From: Pseudomonadota bacterium
Lineage (GTDB): Bacteria; Pseudomonadota; Gammaproteobacteria; Xanthomonadales; Xanthomonadaceae
Assembly: GCA_019348095.1 (NCBI GenBank)
Contig: JAHWKC010000063.1
Coordinates: 1 to 10,360, forward strand
DNA: 10,360 nt
Direction of reading: 5' to 3'
Made by a program: the position numbers and the translations under genes. The notes under the pieces are model-generated. The model was not told the origin of the DNA. It saw only the letters and a program-made list of their open reading frames with translations, and searched no databases. Numbering within the stretch: the stretch's first letter is position 1; each line of letters opens with the position of its first letter. Shown piece by piece: positions 1 to 5,817 of the stretch.

Positions 1-126
1 GATGGCCGGTCCGGGACAGAAGCCCGAGAGCCCCCAACCGATGCCGAAGATCGCCGCCCCTGCAACGAGGCGGGTGTCCACGCCGGTTTTCGTCGGCCAC
101 TGGAGGCGCTCGGCGAACAGCGGCTG
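1..126 (-). other. DUF6691 / YeeE-YedE-like membrane segment, C-terminal half, partial
   Basis: Residues about 225-266 of the left-edge gene ([20 protein letters not shown], then [20 protein letters not shown]) resemble the second half of DUF6691 family proteins. That half has an xRFxWP loop, a D-x-R-L step, and then a glycine-rich transmembrane helix with GWGL-GFCPGP. DUF6691 and YeeE/YedE proteins are small multi-pass membrane proteins linked to uptake of reduced sulfur compounds. The N-terminal helices of the family are missing here, replaced by DUF72 and NHL sequence. The segment runs off the window edge. Confidence 0.65.
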
Positions 127-798
127 CGGCCCGTCACGGCGACCGCGCTCGCCCCCGCCGTAGCGGCGCAGGACGGTCTCGCCGTCCGGGGCCAGCAGCA
201 CGATGTCGTGGTGGGCGGTGTCGGCCACCACCAGGGCGACCTTGTGCCGGCGCAGCAGGGCGATGAACCGCGGGTCGCAGAAGCTTTCGTGGCGCACCTC
301 GAGCGCGTGCCGCAACGGCCGCCGGCAATCGATCGCCAATGCACTGCGGCCGCGCATTCGCTCGACATCGCGGCGGCGTGCGAGCGCCAGCGCCTGCTCG
401 GTGTCACGCGGCAGTTGCGACAGGAAGTGGTCGAGCCGGGTTTCATCGAAACGGAACGTCGGCGGCAGTTGCCACAGCAGCGGGCCGAGCTTGGCGCGCA
501 GCCGCAACACACCGGAGGCGAGGAAGTTCGCCAGCGGCTTGTCGATGTCGCGCAGGCGCAGCATGTGGGTCAGGAAGCGCGGCGCCTTGACCGCGAACAC
601 GAAATCCCCCGGCGTGGCGTCGTGCCAGGCCGAGTAGCTCTTGGGGGTCTGCAGGGAATAGAACGAGCCGTTGAGCTCGATGCTCGCAAAGCGACGCGCC
701 GCATACTCGAGCTCGCGGCGCTGGGCGAGATCGTCCGGATAGAACACCCCGCGCCAGGGCGGGTAACGCCAGCCGGAGATCCCGATGCGCACCGTCAT
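1..798 (-). CDS. DUF72 (YecE-like) protein, partial, fused in frame to NHL-like and DUF6691-like segments
   Basis: The gene starts at ATG 798 and stays open to the left edge (266 codons visible, no stop). Residues 1-195 are a clear DUF72/YecE domain: the N-terminus [20 protein letters not shown], then [48 protein letters not shown] and finally LVVADTA. The biochemical role of DUF72 is not established. A normal member continues after VADTA for roughly 50 or more residues with a TADFVYVRLHG-like segment. Here that part is absent. Residues about 190-222 instead read as one NHL beta-propeller repeat, and residues about 226-266 match the second half of DUF6691 (YeeE/YedE-related) proteins, including [13 protein letters not shown]. 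All three parts share one uninterrupted frame. It lies downstream of the cysteine synthase gene on the same strand, 135 bp away. The DUF72 assignment is secure; whether the fusion is real is doubtful. Confidence 0.85.
   Translation of the reverse strand, partial: MTVRIGISGWRYPPWRGVFYPDDLAQRRELEYAARRFASIELNGSFYSLQTPKSYSAWHDATPGDFVFAVKAPRFLTHMLRLRDIDKPLANFLASGVLRLRAKLGPLLWQLPPTFRFDETRLDHFLSQLPRDTEQALALARRRDVERMRGRSALAIDCRRPLRHALEVRHESFCDPRFIALLRRHKVALVVADTAHHDIVLLAPDGETVLRRYGGGERGRRDGPQPLFAERLQWPTKTGVDTRLVAGAAIFGIGWGLSGFCPGPAI
133..231 (-). other. NHL-repeat-like segment inside the fused gene
   Basis: Residues about 190-222 of the left-edge gene ([18 protein letters not shown], then a [15 protein letters not shown] stretch) match the usual NHL pattern: V-A-D-T-x-x-H-x-I, then D-G, then a hydrophobic/R-x-x-G end, followed by a GERGxxDG turn. 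Bacterial NHL proteins, including thioredoxin-like NHL proteins, often have such GERGFxDG turns. A lone repeat cannot form a propeller, so on its own it would not be functional. The VADTA at its left end is also a conserved DUF72 motif, so the switch between families happens exactly at a shared stretch. Assigned by eye. Confidence 0.6.
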
Positions 799-815
799 GG
801 CGCGATGCTCGCGCC
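799..815. other. Perfect short hairpin abutting the DUF72 start codon
   Basis: The 17 bases ggcgcga-tgc-tcgcgcc form a 7-bp perfect stem with a 3-base loop. They lie directly against the ATG at 798 of the minus-strand gene. In the transcript the hairpin would cover the place where a ribosome binding site should be, and no good Shine-Dalgarno sequence is visible. No T-run follows it, so it does not look like a terminator. The rest of the 799-933 gap shows nothing I can name. Confidence 0.4.
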
Positions 816-933
816 ACTGTGGTCGAAGCGCTGTGAGTCCTGGCATGCTGCTGCAGACCGCGGAGCATGGTGCGGCTCGCGGCAAGATCCAGGTTGGCGT
901 CCGACGGTCGCCGGACTGCGCGCGGAGAGCCGG

Positions 934-1911
934 TTATGCGGGGACCGCTTCGCCGGTCAGGGTGGCGAGCCAGTCGTCGTCGGAACCTTCGGCCACCCCT
1001 TCGAACAGGAACGTCGACAGATAGCGCTCCCCGGTATCGGGCAGCATCGCCAGCAGGACCGCGCCGGCCGGCGCCTGCGCGGCGACCTGCAGGGCGGCCG
1101 CCACGGTGGCGCCAGCCGACAGGCCGACGAACAGGCCTTCCTCGGCGGCCAGCCGGCGTGCGGTGTCGCGCGCGGTGACATCGTCGATCGGGCGGATCTC
1201 GTCGGCGACGCCGCGATCCAGCACGCCCGGGACGAAATCCGGTGTCCAACCCTGGATCTTGTGCGGCTGCCACTCCTGCCCGGACAACAGCGCCGCGCCC
1301 GCGGGTTCGCAGGTCACGATCCTGAGTTCCGGCCGTGCCAGCTTCAGCACCTGGCCGGCGCCGGTCAGGGTGCCGCCGGTGCCCCAGCCGCTGACGAAAT
1401 AATCCAGACGCTTGCCCGCGAAGTCGCGCAGGATCTCCGGGCCGGTGGTGTTGCGGTGGAAGGCCGGATTGGCGGGATTGTCGAACTGCTGCGCGAGGAA
1501 CCAGCCGTGACGCTGCGCAAGCTCCGCGGCGCGGCGCACCATGCCGCTGCCGCGCTCGGCCGCGGGCGTCAGGATCACCTTCGCACCGTAGGCGCGCATC
1601 AGCTTGCGGCGCTCGATCGAGAAGGTCTCGGTCATCACCGCGACGAACGGGTAGCCGCGCGCGGCGCAGACCATCGCCAGCGCGATGCCGGTGTTGCCGG
1701 AGGTGGCCTCGACCACCGTCTGCCCCGGCTTCAGCGCGCCGCTGCGCTCGGCATCGAGAATGATCGCCAGCGCCAGGCGGTCCTTGACCGAACCGCCGGG
1801 ATTGAACGCTTCGACTTTCGCGTACAGCGACACGTGCGCTGGCGCGAGGCGCTGCAGTTTCACGATCGGGGTGTTGCCGATGGTGTCGAGGATGCTGTCG
1901 TGGAGTGGCAT
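934..1911 (-). CDS. cysK: Cysteine synthase (O-acetylserine sulfhydrylase), CysK type
   Basis: PLP-dependent enzyme that joins O-acetylserine and sulfide to give cysteine, the last step of assimilation, in the cytoplasm. The 325-residue length is normal. Visible motifs: SILDTIGNTPIVKL at the N-terminus, the PLP lysine K43 in NPGGSVKDR, the substrate loop TSGNTG (70-75), the phosphate-binding GTGGT (177-181), a GLSAGA turn (263-268, usually G-I-S-S-G-A), and LPDTGERYLST near the C-terminus. The MTETFSIERRKLMRAYGA stretch is typical of the CysK/CysM superfamily. The ATG at 1911 begins right at the conserved N-terminus, with a weak GAGAAA about 6-10 bases upstream. Stop is TAA at 936-934. It lies downstream of cysG on the same strand, separated by a repeat pair. 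CysK is more likely than CysM on motif grounds, but the substrate (sulfide or thiosulfate) cannot be settled by eye. Confidence 0.93.
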   Translation of the reverse strand: MPLHDSILDTIGNTPIVKLQRLAPAHVSLYAKVEAFNPGGSVKDRLALAIILDAERSGALKPGQTVVEATSGNTGIALAMVCAARGYPFVAVMTETFSIERRKLMRAYGAKVILTPAAERGSGMVRRAAELAQRHGWFLAQQFDNPANPAFHRNTTGPEILRDFAGKRLDYFVSGWGTGGTLTGAGQVLKLARPELRIVTCEPAGAALLSGQEWQPHKIQGWTPDFVPGVLDRGVADEIRPIDDVTARDTARRLAAEEGLFVGLSAGATVAAALQVAAQAPAGAVLLAMLPDTGERYLSTFLFEGVAEGSDDDWLATLTGEAVPA

Positions 1912-1947
1912 CGAGTTTCTCGCAGTCGAGGGGTGGTGTTCTTGCTC

Positions 1948-2031
1948 GTTATCCCCGCGACGGCGGGGATCCAGTGGCTTTGCTGCCCGCCGAACTAGAA
2001 GTCACTGGGTTCCCGCTTTCGCGGGAATGAC
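1948..2031. repeat. REP-like hairpin repeat, inverted pair
   Basis: Two 33-base arms, 1948-1980 and 1999-2031, are reverse complements of one another at 26 of 33 positions, separated by 18 bases. Each arm is itself a hairpin: ATCCCCGC-GACG-GCGGGGAT on the left, and TTCCCGC-GAAA-GCGGGAA on the right arm read in reverse. One difference between the arms is compensated across the stem (C to T paired with G to A). Each arm ends in a CCAGTG(A/G)CTT tail. This is the familiar 'ATTCCCGCGAAAGCGGGAA..CCAGTGACTT' intergenic repeat of Xanthomonadaceae and other proteobacteria. It sits between the cysG stop and the cysK start, so it may attenuate or process a cysG-cysK transcript. Confidence 0.85.
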
Positions 2032-2058
2032 ATCTGGTGAGGGCGGCGCCGGTGTTGC

Positions 2059-3525
2059 TCATGCCGCTTCGGGCAGCGACTCGCGGATGCGATCGGCTGG
2101 AGTCGATGCGGCCGTGGTGGAGGGTTTGCTGCCGAACCAGTGCAGCGTCCCGGCCAGCGCGGCGACTTCGCCGAGGATCAGCAGCGCCGGCGAGACCACC
2201 GAATGCGCCTGCGCGATCTCGGGCAGTTCGGCCAGCGTGCCGGTGATCACGCGCTGCTGCGGGCGCGAGCCGTTCTCGATCAGTGCAAATGGGGTGCTGG
2301 CCGCGCGGCCGTGGGCGAGCAGGCGTTCGCGCAGCTGCGGCAGCCCGGCGACGCCCATGTAGACCGCGAGCGTCTGCCGCTCCTGCGCCAGCGAACGCCA
2401 GTCCAGCGCATCGGCCGAGTCCCTGCAATGCGCGGTCACCAGCCGCACCGACTGGGCGTGGTCGCGATGGGTCAGCGGCACGCCGGCATAGGCGGCGCAG
2501 GCCACCGCGGCGGTGATGCCGGGCACCACTTCGAAGTCGATGCCATGCGCGTGCAGGAACTCGAGCTCCTCGCCGCCGCGTCCGAACACGAACGGGTCCC
2601 CGCCCTTGAGCCGCACCACGCGTTTGCCGGCGCGCGCGTGCTCCAGCATCAGCGCGTGGATGGTCTCCTGCGGCGCGTGGTGCAACCCGGCCTGCTTGCC
2701 CACTTCGATCAGCTCGGCATCGCGCCGCACCAGCGCCAGCACCTCGGCGCTGACCAGGCGGTCGTGCAGGATCACGTCGGCTTCGTTGAGCACACGCAAT
2801 CCGCGCAGCGTCAGCAGGCCGGGGTCGCCGGGGCCGGCGCCGACCAGCGCGACGCTGCCGCGGGAGTCCGATGCATCCTCGGAGAGTGTCCGCTCGAAGG
2901 TCTCGCGGGCGGCGGCATGGTCGCCGCGACGCAGCAGCGACGGCACCGCGCCGCGCAATACGCGCTCGAAAAAGCGGCGGCGCGCGCCAAGCTCGGGCCA
3001 GCGCGCGCGGATGCGCGCGCGCTGGCGCGTCAGCAGCTCGGCCAAGGCACCCAGCGACTCATCGAGCTGGATCTCCAACTGCTCGCGCAGATGCCGCGCT
3101 AGCATGGGGGCGCCGCCGCCGCTGGAGATCGCGATCTGCACCGGCCCGCGCTCGATGCGCGACGGCACCTGGAAGCTCGACTGCCCGGCGTCGTCGACCA
3201 CGTTGACCCACACCCGCCGCGCCTCACCGGCCTCGGCGACCGCGCGATTGGTCGCGACGCTGTCGGTGGCGGCGATCGCCAGCCAGGCCTCGTTCAACCA
3301 ATTCGGGTCGAAACGGCCGCGGCGGTGCTCGATGCGGCGCTCGTCCGCCAGCTGCCTGAGCGAGGCCTCCAGCGCGGGCGCCCCGACGATCACGCGCGCG
3401 CCGGCCTCCAGCAACGCGGCAACCTTGCGCCGCGCGACCGTGCCACCGCCGACCACCAGCACGCAGCGGCCGCGCAGGTCGGCGAACAGCGGGAACAGAC
3501 GGGAGGGGGAGGGAGCGGCGGTCAT
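2059..3525 (-). CDS. cysG: Siroheme synthase (multifunctional CysG)
   Basis: Converts uroporphyrinogen III to siroheme, the prosthetic group of sulfite reductase CysI. The N-terminal half is the NAD-dependent dehydrogenase/ferrochelatase: Rossmann [12 protein letters not shown] (about 23-34), NVVDD (108-112) whose first Asp matches the catalytic D104 of enteric CysG, and the [11 protein letters not shown] stretch (from 134). A dimerisation region follows. The C-terminal half is the SAM-dependent uroporphyrinogen methyltransferase, with [21 protein letters not shown] (catalytic Asp), VGKQAG (catalytic Lys), [22 protein letters not shown] and VYMG. I choose ATG 3525 (488 aa) because the family begins shortly before [11 protein letters not shown]. 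An in-frame TTG at 3540 would add five residues but has no better ribosome site. The stop is TGA at 2061-2059. It is divergent from cysB. Confidence 0.95.
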   Translation of the reverse strand: MTAAPSPSRLFPLFADLRGRCVLVVGGGTVARRKVAALLEAGARVIVGAPALEASLRQLADERRIEHRRGRFDPNWLNEAWLAIAATDSVATNRAVAEAGEARRVWVNVVDDAGQSSFQVPSRIERGPVQIAISSGGGAPMLARHLREQLEIQLDESLGALAELLTRQRARIRARWPELGARRRFFERVLRGAVPSLLRRGDHAAARETFERTLSEDASDSRGSVALVGAGPGDPGLLTLRGLRVLNEADVILHDRLVSAEVLALVRRDAELIEVGKQAGLHHAPQETIHALMLEHARAGKRVVRLKGGDPFVFGRGGEELEFLHAHGIDFEVVPGITAAVACAAYAGVPLTHRDHAQSVRLVTAHCRDSADALDWRSLAQERQTLAVYMGVAGLPQLRERLLAHGRAASTPFALIENGSRPQQRVITGTLAELPEIAQAHSVVSPALLILGEVAALAGTLHWFGSKPSTTAASTPADRIRESLPEAA

Positions 3526-3794
3526 GGCGGCACTTCGCAAGGTGGTGCCGTGACGCTAGGCCTTGCGTGCGCCGAGCGGAAATAAGCAATCGACCGCCGG
3601 GCATGCCGGGCTGTCATAAGCGATGACGGAGATCGGCTGGACGCGGCCCGGAGCACCGGGTAGCTTCGATGGCATCGCCCCGGGGCTGCCCGGGCGCCCG
3701 TCCGGAAGCTGCGTCATGTACCTGCGTTGTCCACTGAAACGTTGTCACCCGCACGCCTGAACCGCGTCGCCCGACCTTTTCCGGACCGCATTCC
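3526..3794. promoter_or_regulatory. Divergent cysG/cysB promoter region
   Basis: This 269-bp gap between the divergent starts of cysG and cysB has no credible gene. Two copies of ATAAGC lie 34 bp apart on the plus strand, at 3582-3587 (context aataagcaat) and 3616-3621 (context cataagcgat). The same hexamer occurs in the cysJ/cysD divergent gap. A direct repeat CGTTGTC occurs at 3725-3731 and 3740-3746, spaced 15 bp, about 50-70 bp before the cysB start. LysR regulators commonly sit beside a divergent gene and bind such gaps to control themselves and the neighbour. Assignment of these motifs to CysB binding is inference. No convincing -35/-10 pair could be fixed by eye. Confidence 0.5.
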
Positions 3795-4781
3795 ATGACC
3801 TTGACCCAGCTGCGCTATCTCGTCGCCATCGCCGATTCGGGCCTCAACATCACCCTGGCCGCCGAACGGGTGCATGCGACCCAGCCGGGTTTGTCCAAGC
3901 AGCTCAAGCAGCTCGAGGACGAGCTCGGCTTCCAGCTGTTCGTGCGCAAGGGCCGCAGCCTGGAGGCGATCGCGCCGACCGGTCAGCGCGTGCTCGAGCA
4001 TGCACGCCGCATCCTGGAGGAGGCCGCCAACATCCGCGCCTACGCCGCCAACGAACGTGGCGAAGCGGCCGGCCGGTTGATCATCGCCACCACCCACACC
4101 CAGGCGCGGCACGTGCTGCCAGGCGCGATCGCCGCGATCAAGCGCCGGTTCCCGCAGGTCAGCGTGCACCTGGAGCCGGTGGCCGACGGCGAGGTGCTGG
4201 AGCAACTGGCGCATGGCGCCGCCGACGTGGCGGTGCTGAGCACCGCCGGCCAGGTCCCCGATGGCGGGATCGCGGTGCCACTGTTCCGCTGGCGACGGCA
4301 GGTGCTGGTGCCCGGCGGCCACCCGCTGGGCAGCCTCGCGCACCCGCCGAGCCTGGCCGACCTGGCGCTTTATCCGCTGGTCAGCTACGAGTCCTCGGTC
4401 CGTCCGGAATCATCGTTGCGCCGCGCCTTCGCCGCAGCCGGGCTGGAGCCGCAACTGGCGATGACCGCGCGCGATGCCGACCTGATCAAGACCTACGTCC
4501 GTGCCGGCCTCGGGGTGGGCCTGCTGGCCGAGATGGCAGTCGGTGCGCGCGAAGACGAGGACCTGCTGGCGCTGGCGGCGCCGGCCGAGCTGCCCGAGTG
4601 CATCAGCTGGGCGGTGCTGCCGCGGGCGCGGGTCTCGCGCGACTACGCGCTCGAGCTGATCCACGCACTGGCGCCGCAGCTCGATCTGCGCGACCTGCGG
4701 CGCGTGCTGGAAGGCAACCAGGAAGCCGACTGGGCGCTGCCGCCGAGCTGGGTGGAGTTGAGCCAGCCGATCACGCAGTGA
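3795..4781 (+). CDS. cysB: LysR-type transcriptional regulator CysB
   Basis: Expected master regulator of the cysteine regulon; in enteric bacteria it is activated by N-acetylserine and antagonised by sulfide/thiosulfate. The 328-residue length fits. An N-terminal winged helix-turn-helix (MTLTQLRYLVAIADSGLNIT, then AAERVHATQPGLSKQLKQLE to about residue 60) aligns without gaps to enteric CysB. The effector domain begins with IATTHTQARHVLP (98-109), the CysB signature; T100, T102 and Q103 of the ligand pocket fall at identical positions, and W166 is kept. The pocket threonines T149 and T202 of enteric CysB appear as Ser149 and Arg203. The RDADLIKTYVRAGLGVGLLAEMAV stretch is also typical. The start follows from this alignment; no strong ribosome site is visible. 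It diverges from cysG and converges on cysH, consistent with local control of this locus. Confidence 0.95.
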   Translation: MTLTQLRYLVAIADSGLNITLAAERVHATQPGLSKQLKQLEDELGFQLFVRKGRSLEAIAPTGQRVLEHARRILEEAANIRAYAANERGEAAGRLIIATTHTQARHVLPGAIAAIKRRFPQVSVHLEPVADGEVLEQLAHGAADVAVLSTAGQVPDGGIAVPLFRWRRQVLVPGGHPLGSLAHPPSLADLALYPLVSYESSVRPESSLRRAFAAAGLEPQLAMTARDADLIKTYVRAGLGVGLLAEMAVGAREDEDLLALAAPAELPECISWAVLPRARVSRDYALELIHALAPQLDLRDLRRVLEGNQEADWALPPSWVELSQPITQ

Positions 4782-4836
4782 GGGTTGCGCCCCTCTGCGA
4801 AAGCAGATGTGCCGCCACACGGATGCTGTCTGCCGT

Positions 4837-4914
4837 TGTAGGAGCGGCTTCAGCCGCGATCGGAAACCGGCGCCTGTCGACCGGCGCCAGATCGCGGCAG
4901 AAGCCGCTCCTACA
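4837..4914. repeat. GTAG-type REP element, large inverted pair between convergent genes
   Basis: The arms tgtaggagcggctt (4837-4850) and aagccgctcctaca (4901-4914) are perfect 14-bp reverse complements. The complementarity continues inward for 10 more positions with one mismatch (4851-4860 against 4891-4900) and ends in a GGCGCC/GGCGCC stem (4869-4874, 4883-4888). Each arm also folds on its own (GCGGCT-TC-AGCCGC on the left). The GTAG head and GGAGCGGCTTCAGCCGC core are typical of the REP family widespread in Pseudomonas and Xanthomonadales (SMAG-like in Stenotrophomonas). Lying between the ends of cysB and cysH, it may act as a two-way terminator or 3'-end stabiliser, although no T-run is present. 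Confidence 0.88.
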
Positions 4915-4935
4915 GTGTCCGGGGCGCAAGGCCGC

Positions 4936-5817
4936 TCAGGCGGCGCGGTCGGCGTCGCTGTCGAAGTGCAGGCCGCATTCGCGCTGCAGGCCGAAGAACC
5001 GGGTGTCCTCGGCGCGCATGCCCGGCTCCAGCCGGCGGGTGGTGTGCACGTCGCCGATCGACACGTAACCCTCGTGCCACAGCGGGTGATACGGCAGGTC
5101 GTGCTGTTGCAGGTAGGTCCAGACGTCGCGGTCGGACCAGTCGGCCAGCGGGTGCAGCTTCCAGCGGCCATCGCGCAGCTCCAGCACGTCGATGTCGGCG
5201 CGGCTACGCGTCTGGCTGCGGCGCAGGCCGGCGATCCAGGTGCGCACGCCGAGCTCGCCAAGCGCGCGCTGCATCGGCTCGACCTTGCGCAAGCGGTTGT
5301 AGCGCTCCAGCCCTTCCACTCCGTCTTCCCACAGCCTGCCCATGCGCGCCTCCATCCAGGCCGGCCCGATCTGCGGCCGGTAGACCTTCAGGTTCAGGTC
5401 GAGGCGCTCGACGAGCTGGTCGATGAAGCGGTAGGTCTCGGGAAACAGGTAGCCGGTGTCGATCAGGATCACCGGGATGCCGGGTTGCTGCCGGGTGACC
5501 AGGTGCAGCGACACGGCCGCCTGCGCGCCGAAACTCGACGACAGCGCGTGCGTACCGGCGGTGTTCTCCAGCGCCCAGGCGACGCGCTCGGGCGCGCTGC
5601 GCCGGGCCAACCAGCCGTTGAGCTCGGCCAGCGCGCGGGGCGACTCGGCGGCGGTGATCGGGTCGGGAAGCGGCCCTCCGCTCGCGTTGCTTGTCGGTGG
5701 TCGACCGGGAGCGGCGGTCCGCTCTCCCTCATTCCTCGCTTCGGGCCACCCTCTCGCGCGAGCCGGAGAGCGATCAACGGTGCGGCCTTCGGCCGACTGG
5801 CTTTTCTCGGGGATCAT
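4936..5817 (-). CDS. cysH: Phosphoadenylyl-sulfate (PAPS) reductase CysH with repeat-derived N-terminal extension
   Basis: Reduces PAPS to sulfite with thioredoxin or glutaredoxin as donor. Visible motifs: [14 protein letters not shown] (from 92), [12 protein letters not shown] (120-131), NRLRKVEPM (174-182), GLRR (197-200), [10 protein letters not shown] (252-261) and the catalytic cysteine C281 in RECGLHF. It is the only cysteine, and the paired Cys-Cys iron-sulfur motifs of APS-type reductases are absent, so the substrate should be PAPS. The 293 residues exceed E. coli CysH by about 50. The excess is N-terminal: RVAWAL sits at residue 78 instead of 36. Residues 16-33 are encoded by a palindromic repeat. 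ATG 5817 overlaps the cysI stop (ATGA), which supports this start by coupling; an in-frame TTG giving L70 is the main alternative start. The stop is TGA at 4938-4936. Confidence 0.93.
   Translation of the reverse strand: MIPEKSQSAEGRTVDRSPARARGWPEARNEGERTAAPGRPPTSNASGGPLPDPITAAESPRALAELNGWLARRSAPERVAWALENTAGTHALSSSFGAQAAVSLHLVTRQQPGIPVILIDTGYLFPETYRFIDQLVERLDLNLKVYRPQIGPAWMEARMGRLWEDGVEGLERYNRLRKVEPMQRALGELGVRTWIAGLRRSQTRSRADIDVLELRDGRWKLHPLADWSDRDVWTYLQQHDLPYHPLWHEGYVSIGDVHTTRRLEPGMRAEDTRFFGLQRECGLHFDSDADRAA
5719..5772. repeat. Palindromic repeat inserted in frame in the cysH 5' coding region
   Basis: The 54-base segment has 8-bp inverted ends CGCTCTCC (5720-5727) and GGAGAGCG (5765-5772) and an internal 10-bp palindrome ctcgcgcgag (5753-5762). 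Read on the minus strand it shows the pattern CTCTCC..GAGAGGGTGGCCCGAAG..GAGGGAGAGCG, close to the 'GGGAGAGGGTGGCGCGAAG..GTGAGGG' intergenic repeat I know from Xanthomonadaceae. It encodes [18 protein letters not shown], low-complexity sequence unrelated to CysH. The inserted stretch may be longer: the flanks also encode non-conserved sequence up to about residue 55. Confidence 0.6.

Noticed and set aside
208..1998. Long plus-strand open frame of about 596 codons
   Set aside because: It runs antisense through the DUF72 gene and the cysteine synthase gene, has no recognisable domain and is low-complexity in Arg/Ala/Gly. Long antisense frames are expected where GC is this high.
3526..3540. TTG at 3540 as the cysG start
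   Set aside because: It adds only five residues, lacks a ribosome site, and the ATG at 3525 gives the usual family N-terminus.
4837..4914. CRISPR array or classic rho-independent terminator
   Set aside because: There are only two inverted copies with no regular direct repeats or spacers, and no T-run follows either arm. It fits a REP pair instead.
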